Source: Planococcus liqunii (GTDB lineage Bacteria > Bacillota > Bacilli > Bacillales_A > Planococcaceae). Taken from it: a stretch of DNA of 64,000 bases. The first letter of the stretch is position 1. Every line of letters starts with the position of its first letter. Where the stretch lies: assembly GCF_030413595.1 (NCBI RefSeq), contig NZ_CP129238.1:2604001-2668000 (forward strand), read 5' to 3'. Under the pieces are notes generated by a model that did not search any database, was not told the origin of the DNA, and saw nothing but the letters and a program-made list of their open reading frames with translations. The position numbers were made by a program, and so were the translations under genes. Shown in pieces: positions 29,163 through 36,524 of the stretch.

Positions 29163-29208
29163 TAGAAAAGTGAAAGCGCCTGTCTCAGTCCCTCTGGGCT
29201 GCAGCTAG
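29163..29208 (+). repeat. Truncated repeat, copy 3
   Basis: Starts 122 bp after copy 2 with TAGAAAAGTGAAAGCGCC, then jumps from the 5' arm to the 3' end (GGGCTGCAGCTAG), losing the internal hairpin. Only about 46 bp remain. Confidence 0.75.
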
Positions 29209-29240
29209 CCGTCAGAAAAATTTTAGTGACCACAAACTGA

Positions 29241-29276
29241 AAAAGGAAGCTCCGGAAATTCGGAGCTTCCTTTTTT
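29241..29276 (+). terminator. Terminator downstream of rnjA
   Basis: A 10-bp stem (29245-29254 with 29261-29270), loop of 6 nt, then T6. It would end the rpoY-rnjA transcript after the repeats, so the repeats are probably transcribed. Confidence 0.88.
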
Positions 29277-29282
29277 ATGCCC

Positions 29283-29324
29283 AAAAAACCCGTCCGCTCC
29301 AGGAGTTCCTGAAACGGACGGGTT
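29283..29324 (-). terminator. Terminator of ktrC
   Basis: A 10-bp stem (29287-29296 with 29315-29324) encloses a small secondary hairpin. On the minus strand T6 follows. It lies 15 bp after the ktrC stop. Confidence 0.85.
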
Positions 29325-29340
29325 TTCATTTTCCCGGTGT

Positions 29341-30000
29341 TTAGTTCAATACTTTTTTCTCGAAGCGATTAATATCGGCGTCTGAACCGATAATAATCAG
29401 CACGTCTCTCAGCTCAATTTCCATATCGGCCTGAGGCGACACAAGAATTTCTCCGTCCCGCTTGATGGCCACAATGTTGATGCCATACTTTGCCCGGATA
29501 TCCAGTCCGATCAATGTCCGCCCTGCCAGTTTATCATTGGCCTGAATTTCAGCAATGGAATGTTCATCGGACAGCTCCAAGTAATCCAACACATTGTTGG
29601 ACAGCATATTATGGGCAATACGGATGCCCATGTCGCGTTCAGGATGCACTACTTGGTCGGCGCCGATTTTGCTCAGCACTTTGGCATGGTAATCATTCTG
29701 TGCCTTAACGGTGATTTTTTTAACGCCGATTTCTTTTAGCATCAGCGTAGTTAAAATACTCGCTTGAATATTTTCGCCGATGGCTACAATGACATGTTCG
29801 AAATTACGGATGCCAAGCGACCTCAGCACCGATTCGTCGGTCGTATCCGCCACAATAGCCTGTGTGGCAATCGAAGCGTATTCATCGACCCGCTCCGTAT
29901 CTTTATCGATCGCCATGACATCTGCGTCTTGTTCGATCAGTTCACGGACAATGCTGCCGCCAAAACGCCCAAGGCCAATGACCACAAATTCTTTTTTCAT
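29341..30000 (-). CDS. ktrC: K+ uptake regulatory subunit (KtrA/KtrC type, RCK domains)
   Basis: This 219-residue cytosolic ring-forming gating subunit regulates Ktr potassium channels. The N-terminal RCK domain has the nucleotide-binding VIGLGRFGGSIV and the acidic strand end MAIDKD. The C-terminal RCK_C domain, about residues 135-219, binds c-di-AMP in the family. The ATG at 29998-30000 follows GGGGGA; the frame is open for six more codons. Its position next to rnjA is as in B. subtilis. The membrane partner KtrD is encoded 31 kb away at 61571-62920. Confidence 0.92.
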   Translation of the reverse strand: MKKEFVVIGLGRFGGSIVRELIEQDADVMAIDKDTERVDEYASIATQAIVADTTDESVLRSLGIRNFEHVIVAIGENIQASILTTLMLKEIGVKKITVKAQNDYHAKVLSKIGADQVVHPERDMGIRIAHNMLSNNVLDYLELSDEHSIAEIQANDKLAGRTLIGLDIRAKYGINIVAIKRDGEILVSPQADMEIELRDVLIIIGSDADINRFEKKVLN

Positions 30001-30065
30001 ATGAATCCCCCAAATCATCTATTGGCATTAGTTTATCACATTCAGCCAATTTGGATACATGCCAT

Positions 30066-30092
30066 AAAAAATCCCCGCTTATCTGCGGGGAT
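30066..30092 (-). terminator. Terminator overlapping the stop of the Cys-rich gene
   Basis: An 8-bp GC-rich stem (30071-30078 with 30085-30092) with loop TTATCT has its minus-strand T-run at 30066-30070. The TAA stop (complement of 30079-30081) is in the loop. Confidence 0.8.
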
Positions 30093-30375
30093 CTAGTGGC
30101 CGTTGCGGCCGTCTTTCGCAATATTCACAGCTGTCGTCGCTGCATTTCTCTTCACGCCATTCGTTGCATGTTGAACAATAGCTTGCATCAAATTCATCAT
30201 CAAAGGTCAATGCGGACAAACATGTATGGCAATACGTATGGACATCCATCCAGTTGATAAATTTTTTGTTTGCCACTAAGTAAAGACCTTGTTCGTCCTG
30301 TTTATAATTCATAATAGAAGATTTCTGGATAACACGATTTTTCGGATCCAAGAAAAAATTCATTTTGCCATTCAC
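30079..30375 (-). CDS. Cys-rich zinc-ribbon-like protein of unknown function
   Basis: The roughly 98-residue acidic protein has a N-terminal half with a possible beta fold (FFLDPKNRVIQK) and a C-terminal half with CHTC, CSTC and CSDDSCEYC, seven or more cysteines arranged like zinc knuckles. I chose GTG 30373-30375, because GGGAG lies 8 nt upstream; GTG 30390 and ATG 30363 are alternatives. I do not recognise the family. It lies upstream of ktrC in the same orientation but is separated from it by its own terminator. Confidence 0.65.
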   Translation of the reverse strand: MNGKMNFFLDPKNRVIQKSSIMNYKQDEQGLYLVANKKFINWMDVHTYCHTCLSALTFDDEFDASYCSTCNEWREEKCSDDSCEYCERRPQRPLDPRR

Positions 30376-30551
30376 TATTATCACTCCCACAGTATTGGTC
30401 GGGCTCGTTCATTTTTATTTAAATTCACTTTATTGGTTGGATAAGGAAAATTAATATAAACCAAAGCTTTTTTACCATTTCTTTATAATAGTAAATACTC
30501 ATGGCAAAAAGCAATAGATACGATTAAAGAAATCAAAATAATTATTATATC

Positions 30552-30579
30552 TTGTATCCTAGCAAAGATTTTGTATAAT
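30552..30579 (+). promoter_or_regulatory. Putative promoter of the polyamine uptake operon
   Basis: TTGTAT (30552-30557) and TATAAT (30574-30579) are 16 bp apart in the AT-rich 295-bp gap before the regulator gene at 30671. The rest of that gap shows no other convincing feature; a second weak TATACT lies near 30646. Confidence 0.5.
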
Positions 30580-30670
30580 AAAAGATGTTGTTTGTAAACT
30601 TAAAATCTATTTTAACTAAACTTTCATTTCTAACAGTTTACTTATACTAAATTGAATCGGGTGGAAAAGC

Positions 30671-31213
30671 ATGCAAATTGGAACTAAAATCAAACGGCTT
30701 CGCTTGAAAAACGGATTAACACAAGAAGAGCTGGGCGAACGTACAGACCTTAGCAAAGGTTTTATTTCACAGCTGGAAAGAGATTTGAATTCCCCTTCGA
30801 TTGAGACCTTATTCTCCCTTCTGGAAGTTCTTGGAACTACACCGAGAGAGTTTTTCGATGACTCCGATAAGGAAAAGAAAGTGGTTTTTACGACAAATGA
30901 ACACACCATCCATACCGACGAAGACATGGGCTATGAAATCGACTGGCTGATCACCACTTCCAATAAGAAGGAAATGGAGCCTGTTTATCTAACCTTACAG
31001 GAAAAAGGCCAATACAAACAGTTTGAGCCTTCTCTAGCCGAAACATTCATCTATGTGTTGGAAGGGAAAGTACGGCTTCTGCTGGGCGACGAGGAATATT
31101 TGGCGACAGCCGGAGACTCGCTCTACTACGAAGCGTCTGATCATCACCAATTAATCAATGCATTTAGCGGAAAATCCGAAATGATTATTGTCGCTACTCA
31201 ATCTTATTTATAA
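30671..31213 (+). CDS. XRE-family regulator with cupin sensor domain, probable regulator of the pot operon
   Basis: The 180-residue protein has an N-terminal helix-turn-helix of the XRE type (residues about 8-62, with NGLTQEELGERTDLSKGFISQLE broken into helix 2 and 3). A C-terminal cupin domain follows (about 105-178, with EGKVRLLLGDE and AGDSLYYEASDHHQ). Such HTH-cupin proteins in front of potABCD act as polyamine-responsive repressors in related organisms (PuuR-like). That role is inferred here from position. It ends 15 nt before potA and is the first gene of the operon. Confidence 0.85.
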   Translation: MQIGTKIKRLRLKNGLTQEELGERTDLSKGFISQLERDLNSPSIETLFSLLEVLGTTPREFFDDSDKEKKVVFTTNEHTIHTDEDMGYEIDWLITTSNKKEMEPVYLTLQEKGQYKQFEPSLAETFIYVLEGKVRLLLGDEEYLATAGDSLYYEASDHHQLINAFSGKSEMIIVATQSYL

Positions 31214-31228
31214 ACCAGGAGGTATCGT

Positions 31229-32335
31229 ATGTCTGACACACCTATTATCCGCTTTGAAAACGTCACCCAACAATACGAAGGAGCCGGAAACGTGCTCAGC
31301 AATATTAGCTTTGAATTGGAACGAGGCAAATTCTACACACTGCTTGGCCCGTCTGGCTGCGGGAAAACAACGATTCTTCGGCTGATCGCCGGATTCATCA
31401 CACCGACTACCGGCGATATTTACATTGAAGGAAAAAAAGTCAATCATTTGCCGGCAAACGAACGTCAAGTAAACACCGTTTTTCAGGACTATGCCTTATT
31501 CCCTCATTTGAATGTTTTTGAAAACGTAGCATTCGGACTTCGCATCAAGAAGCTGAAAAAGGCGGAAATTGACCGCCGCGTCAAAGAGGCTCTGGAATTT
31601 GTCAACTTGAAAGGCTACGAAAGCCGGGAAATCCAGGAAATGTCCGGCGGCCAGCGTCAACGAGTTGCGATTGCCCGTGCCATCGTCAACGACCCGGAAG
31701 TGATCTTGCTCGATGAGCCATTGTCGGCGCTTGATTTGAAATTGCGCACTGAAATGCAGTACGAATTGCGCGAATTGCAGCAGCGTTTAGGCAAGACCTT
31801 TATTTTTGTCACTCATGACCAGGAAGAAGCACTGGCGATGTCGGATGAAATCTTTGTTATGAACGCAGGAGAAATTCAGCAAAGCGGCACGCCGATCGAC
31901 ATTTACGACGAGCCGATCAACCGCTTTGTGGCTGACTTTATCGGTGAATCGAATATCGTTTCAGGCGAAATGGTCGCCGATTACCGGGTCCGGTTCGCCA
32001 ACAAAGAATTTGACTGCGTGGATGCCGGTTTAAACCCGAACGAAAATGTAGAAATCGTCATCCGTCCGGAAGATCTTGAAATTACAACCGTAGCCCACGG
32101 CAAAATGGCTGTGACTGTGGATACGCAGCTTTTCCGAGGTGTCCATTACGAAATTTCCACCTTGGATGAAGCTGGCAACGAATGGCTCGTGCATTCGACT
32201 AAGAAAGCGGAAGTCGGTTCGCTGATCGGTTTGGCTTTTGACCCGGAAGCGATTCACGTTATGCGCTTGAACGAAAGTGAAGATGCATTCGATGCACGGC
32301 TTGAAGCATACGGAGAAATGGCCAATGAAAAATAA
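31229..32335 (+). CDS. potA: Spermidine/putrescine ABC transporter ATP-binding protein
   Basis: This cytosolic ATPase of the polyamine importer has 368 residues. It has Walker [10 protein letters not shown] (about residue 38), the Q-loop FQDYALFPH, signature MSGGQRQRV, Walker [13 protein letters not shown] and the H-loop THDQEEA. A C-terminal TOBE domain follows (residues 280-350). AGGAGG precedes the ATG. Its last 11 bases overlap potB. The order potA-B-C-D behind a HTH-cupin regulator supports polyamines as substrate, although other PotD-like ligands are possible. Confidence 0.94.
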   Translation: MSDTPIIRFENVTQQYEGAGNVLSNISFELERGKFYTLLGPSGCGKTTILRLIAGFITPTTGDIYIEGKKVNHLPANERQVNTVFQDYALFPHLNVFENVAFGLRIKKLKKAEIDRRVKEALEFVNLKGYESREIQEMSGGQRQRVAIARAIVNDPEVILLDEPLSALDLKLRTEMQYELRELQQRLGKTFIFVTHDQEEALAMSDEIFVMNAGEIQQSGTPIDIYDEPINRFVADFIGESNIVSGEMVADYRVRFANKEFDCVDAGLNPNENVEIVIRPEDLEITTVAHGKMAVTVDTQLFRGVHYEISTLDEAGNEWLVHSTKKAEVGSLIGLAFDPEAIHVMRLNESEDAFDARLEAYGEMANEK

Positions 32336-33146
32336 TTCCCGTCCGCTTTATATGGTTCCTTATTATCTGTGGATTGCGCTTTTTGTAGTTGCTCCCATCG
32401 TCTTGATCGGCTATTATTCATTTTTGGACTTGGACGGCAACTTCACGCTGGATAATTACCAGAACTACTTTTCTTCCGTTTACTTGCGGCTGACCTTGAG
32501 TTCGTTCTGGTATGCGTTTCTAATCACATTCTTTTCAATCCTGATTGCCTATCCGACGGCTTATTGGCTGACAAAGACAAAACATAAGCAATTGTGGCTG
32601 CTGCTCATCATCATCCCGTCTTGGATTAATTTATTGCTAAAAACGTATGCGTTCATCGGCATCTTTGGCTTGTACGGCCCTGCCAATAAATTTTTAAGCA
32701 CGATCGGCATAGGCGAACAGCAAATTCTTTTTACCGACTTTAGTTTCATTTTCGTTTCAGTTTATATCTTTATACCGTTTATGATTTTGCCGATTTTCAA
32801 CTCACTCGACAAATTGAATCCCGCGCTTATTGATGCTTCACGGGATCTCGGAGCTTCTTCCTGGATGACTTTCCGGAAAGTGGTCTTCCCGCTTGCAATC
32901 AATGGGGTGAAATCGGGAGTACAGGCTGTTTTCATCCCTGCCCTGTCTCTATTCGTGATCACGCGCCTGATTGCCGGAAACAAGGTCATTACACTGGGAA
33001 CAGCGATTGAACAGCAGTTCCTCGTGACTCAGAACTGGGGCATGGGGTCCACCATTGCCGTATTCCTGATTTTATTTATGTTCATTATTATGATGGCTAC
33101 GGGCCAGAAAGATAAAGGAGGCGCTGAACATGAGAAAGTTAAGTAA
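32325..33146 (+). CDS. potB: Spermidine/putrescine ABC transporter permease
   Basis: This 273-residue integral membrane permease has six transmembrane helices. The EAA loop that contacts the ATPase reads [11 protein letters not shown] near residue 180. I start at ATG 32325-32327, which overlaps the potA end by 11 bases with GGAG 9 nt upstream; the frame is open further upstream inside potA. Its end overlaps potC by 17 bases. Confidence 0.92.
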   Translation: MKNNSRPLYMVPYYLWIALFVVAPIVLIGYYSFLDLDGNFTLDNYQNYFSSVYLRLTLSSFWYAFLITFFSILIAYPTAYWLTKTKHKQLWLLLIIIPSWINLLLKTYAFIGIFGLYGPANKFLSTIGIGEQQILFTDFSFIFVSVYIFIPFMILPIFNSLDKLNPALIDASRDLGASSWMTFRKVVFPLAINGVKSGVQAVFIPALSLFVITRLIAGNKVITLGTAIEQQFLVTQNWGMGSTIAVFLILFMFIIMMATGQKDKGGAEHEKVK

Positions 33147-33927
33147 ACTGGGTAAAGTCTATTTGGCGGCCGTCTTCTTTATCTTATATGCCCCGATCTT
33201 TTATTTGATTTTTTATTCGTTTAACAGCGGCGGCACAATGTCGAGCTTCGACGGTTTTACGCTTGAGCATTATGCAGCGGTTTTTAACGATACGCGTCTC
33301 ATCATCATTTTGATGAACACCGTCATTGTCGCATTGTTGTCGTCGTTGATTTCGACGGCGATCGGTGTTCTTGGCGCCATCGGCATTGTGTTTCTGCGCA
33401 ACCGCAAAATGCGCAATGCCGTGCTGTCGCTTAACAACATCCTGATTGTCAGCCCGGATGTCATCATTGGTGCTTCGTTCCTGATCCTTTTCACCATGAT
33501 TGGCGTCAAGCTCGGTTTTGCTTCCGTACTGATTTCACACATCGCATTCAGCATCCCGATTGTCGTCATCATGGTTTTGCCGAAACTCCAGGAAATGAGT
33601 TCCAGCTTAATTGATGCCGCAGCGGATCTTGGGGCATCCAAACGTGATATTTTGACGCGCGTCATCATCCCGTATATCAAGCCCGGAATTTTCGCCGGAT
33701 TTTTCCTGGCGCTTACCTACTCACTTGACGATTTTGCCGTTACGTTCTTTGTGACGGGCAACGGGTTCTCCACTTTGTCTGTTGAAATTTATTCCATGGC
33801 ACGCGCCGGCATTACATTGACGATCAATGCCCTTTCTGCTTTAATCTTCGTGGTGACGCTCGGGCTGGTGGTCGGCTATTACTTCTTTAATCAGCGGGCG
33901 CGCACCGTTGGAACAGGAGGCCAGTAA
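33130..33927 (+). CDS. potC: Spermidine/putrescine ABC transporter permease
   Basis: The second permease of the importer has 265 residues, six hydrophobic segments, and the EAA loop DAAADLGASKRD near residue 160. AAAGGAGG lies in the potB coding end just before its ATG. It is followed after 2 nt by potD. Confidence 0.92.
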   Translation: MRKLSKLGKVYLAAVFFILYAPIFYLIFYSFNSGGTMSSFDGFTLEHYAAVFNDTRLIIILMNTVIVALLSSLISTAIGVLGAIGIVFLRNRKMRNAVLSLNNILIVSPDVIIGASFLILFTMIGVKLGFASVLISHIAFSIPIVVIMVLPKLQEMSSSLIDAAADLGASKRDILTRVIIPYIKPGIFAGFFLALTYSLDDFAVTFFVTGNGFSTLSVEIYSMARAGITLTINALSALIFVVTLGLVVGYYFFNQRARTVGTGGQ

Positions 33928-33929
33928 TC

Positions 33930-35006
33930 ATGAAAAGCATCATCCAAACAAGCATTGCTATTTTAGTTGTTTGCGCGCTGCTGTTATACGGCGTATCAGC
34001 GCTGGAGAAAAGCTCTGCGACAAGCGGCGGCGGCTCCATCACGATTTACAACTGGGGCGAATACATTGACCCGGAACTAATCACGCAATTTGAAGAAGAA
34101 ACGAATATCAATGTCGTCTATGAAACATTCGATTCGAATGAAGCGATGATGACAAAAATTGAGCAAGGCGGCACTTCCTACGATGTGGCCATGCCTTCCG
34201 AATACGCTATCGAAAAAATGAAGGAAAATGACCTGTTGATTCCGATTGACCAGGAAAAAATTCCAAACCTGAAAAATATCGATCCTTACTTTTTGGATTT
34301 GCCATTCGATCCGGGAAATGAATATTCGATTCCTTATTTCTGGGGAACTGTTGGCATCGCCTTTAATCCGACGCTTCTGGAAGGGCAGACTTTTGAAAGC
34401 TGGGATGATTTATGGGACCCCAGCCTCGAGCAGGAAGTCATAATAGTGGATGGCGCCCGTGAAGTCATCGGCATGGGTTTGAATAGTCTTGGGTATTCCC
34501 TCAACTCGCGCGATGCGTCCGAACTGCGGGAAGCCACCGACAAATTGAAAACCTTGGGGCCGAACATCAAAGCCGTGATCGGCGATGAAATCGTTGAAAT
34601 GATGCGCCGGGAAGAAGCTGCAGTCGCCTTGACCTGGTCCGGCCAGGCCGCAGATATGATGTTCGTCAATGAAAACATCGATTTTTCCGTTCCGGAAGAA
34701 GGTTCGAATCTATGGTTTGACAATATGGTCATCCCGAAAACTTCCAGCAACGTGGATGGTGCCCATGCATTCATCAACTTTATGCTGGATGCAGAAGCTG
34801 CCGCACAAAACACGGAATACGTCGGATACTCGACGCCGAACCAAGCAGCTATAGCCTTAATGGACCCGGAAGTGACAGGCGACGAGCGCTTTTATCCGCC
34901 TGAAGAGCTGCGCGAGCGCCTCGAAGTCTATGAAAACTTGGGACTTGAAATGCTTGGCATTTACAACGAATTGTTCCTCGAGTTTAAAATGGATATGAAA
35001 AATTGA
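33930..35006 (+). CDS. potD: Spermidine/putrescine-binding protein
   Basis: This extracellular solute-binding protein of 358 residues delivers polyamines to PotBC. The mature part opens with ITIYNWGEYIDPELI, the hallmark of PotD/PotF proteins, followed by YDVAMPSEYAIEKM. The N-terminus has a hydrophobic segment (residues 4-23), but the only Cys there (LVVC) is not in a proper lipobox. The protein may therefore be anchored by an uncleaved helix or cut after VSA rather than lipidated. It is the last gene of the operon and runs into a terminator. Confidence 0.92.
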   Translation: MKSIIQTSIAILVVCALLLYGVSALEKSSATSGGGSITIYNWGEYIDPELITQFEEETNINVVYETFDSNEAMMTKIEQGGTSYDVAMPSEYAIEKMKENDLLIPIDQEKIPNLKNIDPYFLDLPFDPGNEYSIPYFWGTVGIAFNPTLLEGQTFESWDDLWDPSLEQEVIIVDGAREVIGMGLNSLGYSLNSRDASELREATDKLKTLGPNIKAVIGDEIVEMMRREEAAVALTWSGQAADMMFVNENIDFSVPEEGSNLWFDNMVIPKTSSNVDGAHAFINFMLDAEAAAQNTEYVGYSTPNQAAIALMDPEVTGDERFYPPEELRERLEVYENLGLEMLGIYNELFLEFKMDMKN

Positions 35007-35033
35007 CAGGCAGATTATTCTGCCTGTTTTTTT
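35006..35033 (+). terminator. Terminator of the pot operon
   Basis: A perfect 9-bp stem (35006-35014 with 35019-35027), loop TTAT, then T6. The stem begins at the last base of the potD stop. Confidence 0.9.
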
Positions 35034-35115
35034 CTTGGATTAGCGGGTATTGTAATTAGACCCGTATGTGATAAACTTTTAGACACACGAAATAATAACG
35101 AAAGAAGGACAATAT

Positions 35116-36306
35116 ATGGCCGCAAAGTCAAATAAATTTGCTTTATATGTATTGATGTTCAATATGTTTATTGCAATGAGCGGAATCGGATTGATCATTC
35201 CAATCATGCCGGAATACTTGGATACATTCGGAGTAGCCGGCCAGGCGCTTGGCACGTTGATTGCCACGTTCGCTTTAGCCCAGTTTCTGTTCTCCCCGCT
35301 TTCCGGCCAGCTGTCAGATAAATACGGCCGCAAAAAACTGATCATCTTCGGTTTAGTCATTTTCGGACTGTCCCAATTGGTGTTCGGTTTAGCCAGCCAT
35401 TTATGGATCCTTTACCTGGCACGCTTTTTCAGCGGCCTCGGCGCAGCGTTTTTGATACCGCCGATGATGGCGTTTGTTGCGGATATCACAACTTTTGAAG
35501 AACGCGGAAAAGGGATGGGCCTGCTCGGCGCCTCCATGTCACTCGGCTTTATGGTAGGCCCGGGATTCGGTGGATTTTTAGCTGAAGTCAGCCTTCAATT
35601 CCCATTTTATGTTGCCACTACTGTTGCCATCTTGGCCGCCGCTATTTCTTTTATCGCGCTGCCGAATGTGGCGCCGACCGTGCCGGCTGTTCCGCCTAAA
35701 AATGAAAATTTGCTGCAGCAGCTAAAACGTTCAGTCTATACCCCGTATTTCGTCATGCTGCTTGTCATGCTCATTTTTGCTTTCGGCCTGGCGAACTTCC
35801 AGTCGACCATCGCGTTGTATGTAGACAAGAAATATAACTTCTCGCCAAAAGAAATTTCTGTTTTGATTACCGTTGGCGGTTTCGTCGGGGTCATTGTCCA
35901 AACGTTCGTCATCAACTGGCTCTTTAAGCGGTATGGCGAAATGAAAGTTATCCTCGTCAACTTGCTGATTTCAGCCGCTGCCATGATCGGTGTGCTATTC
36001 GTCCATACATTTTGGACAATTTTGCTTGTGGCCACTATATTCTTTACAGCTGCATCGCTCTTGCGACCGGCCATCAACACCTTGATTTCAAAACTGGCCG
36101 GCACCGACCAAGGCTACGCTGCCGGTATGAACAACGCCTATATGAGCCTGGGCAATATGATCGGCCCGGCATTAGCCGGCATCCTTTTTGATATTGATAT
36201 GAGCAGCCCATACATTTTCGGAGCCATCATTTTGATCACTTGCTTCCTGATCGCCAACACTTGGTCTTCTAAAAAACAGCAGCTGCTTGCAGCCAGCAGA
36301 AGTTAA
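35116..36306 (+). CDS. MFS multidrug efflux transporter
   Basis: The 396-residue protein has 12 predicted membrane helices and belongs to the DHA1 drug:H+ antiporter family (Bmr/NorA/TetA-like). The motif-A loop SDKYGRKKLI follows helix 2 and a motif-C-like segment GFMVGPGFGGFLAE lies in helix 5. The substrate cannot be told from sequence. GAAGGAC precedes the ATG. It is monocistronic. One nucleotide after its TAA a copy of the structured repeat begins. Confidence 0.88.
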   Translation: MAAKSNKFALYVLMFNMFIAMSGIGLIIPIMPEYLDTFGVAGQALGTLIATFALAQFLFSPLSGQLSDKYGRKKLIIFGLVIFGLSQLVFGLASHLWILYLARFFSGLGAAFLIPPMMAFVADITTFEERGKGMGLLGASMSLGFMVGPGFGGFLAEVSLQFPFYVATTVAILAAAISFIALPNVAPTVPAVPPKNENLLQQLKRSVYTPYFVMLLVMLIFAFGLANFQSTIALYVDKKYNFSPKEISVLITVGGFVGVIVQTFVINWLFKRYGEMKVILVNLLISAAAMIGVLFVHTFWTILLVATIFFTAASLLRPAINTLISKLAGTDQGYAAGMNNAYMSLGNMIGPALAGILFDIDMSSPYIFGAIILITCFLIANTWSSKKQQLLAASRS

Positions 36307-36307
36307 T

Positions 36308-36428
36308 TAGAAAAGCGGAAGCGCCCGATTAGCTCCGACAAGCGCTGGAGGACTGGGTTGTGATGGCGTTCTTTGCCATCACGGACCAGGCTGAAGCGAC
36401 TCGAGGGGCTGGGCGCTGGAGCTGGACA
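36308..36428 (+). repeat. Structured 122-bp repeat, copy 4
   Basis: Begins TAGAAAAGCGGAAGCGCCC and ends GGAGCTGGACA. The outer stem AGCGCCC (36320-36326) pairs with GGGCGCT (36411-36417), and the inner hairpin closes with GTGATGGC/GCCATCAC around TTCTTT. It has the same orientation relative to the upstream gene and the same architecture as the copies behind rnjA, with different paired sequences. Confidence 0.82.
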
Positions 36429-36430
36429 AC

Positions 36431-36473
36431 TAAGAAAAGCGAAAGTGCCTGTTCAGCCCCGACAAACGCGAAT
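36431..36473 (+). repeat. Truncated repeat, copy 5
   Basis: Starts 123 bp after copy 4 with TAAGAAAAGCGAAAGTGCC and breaks off after the 5' arm (CCCCGACAAACGCG). It is the same 5' segment that copy 3 retains. Confidence 0.65.
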
Positions 36474-36486
36474 AAAGACAAAACAA

Positions 36487-36524
36487 AAAGCGAAAAAGAG
36501 ATCAACTTCTCTTTTTCGCTTTTA
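36487..36524. terminator. Terminator of the MoxR/VWA operon
   Basis: A perfect 15-bp stem (36487-36501 with 36508-36522) has a 6-nt loop. One arm encodes the last residues of the double-VWA protein and its stop lies in the loop. T-rich sequence is present on both strands, so it also serves the convergent MFS gene. Confidence 0.82.

Noticed and set aside
28919..29208. Possible CRISPR array because of the regular 122-bp spacing
   Set aside because: The whole unit is repeated, without unique spacers or short constant repeats, and no cas genes are present.
30391..30670. Riboswitch in the gap before the polyamine regulator
   Set aside because: I found no conserved riboswitch core or terminator/antiterminator pair. 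The stretch is plain AT-rich sequence with a promoter.
28919..36473. Insertion sequence or transposon
   Set aside because: No transposase frame, terminal inverted repeats with target duplications, or integrase was seen. The repeats are short and non-coding.
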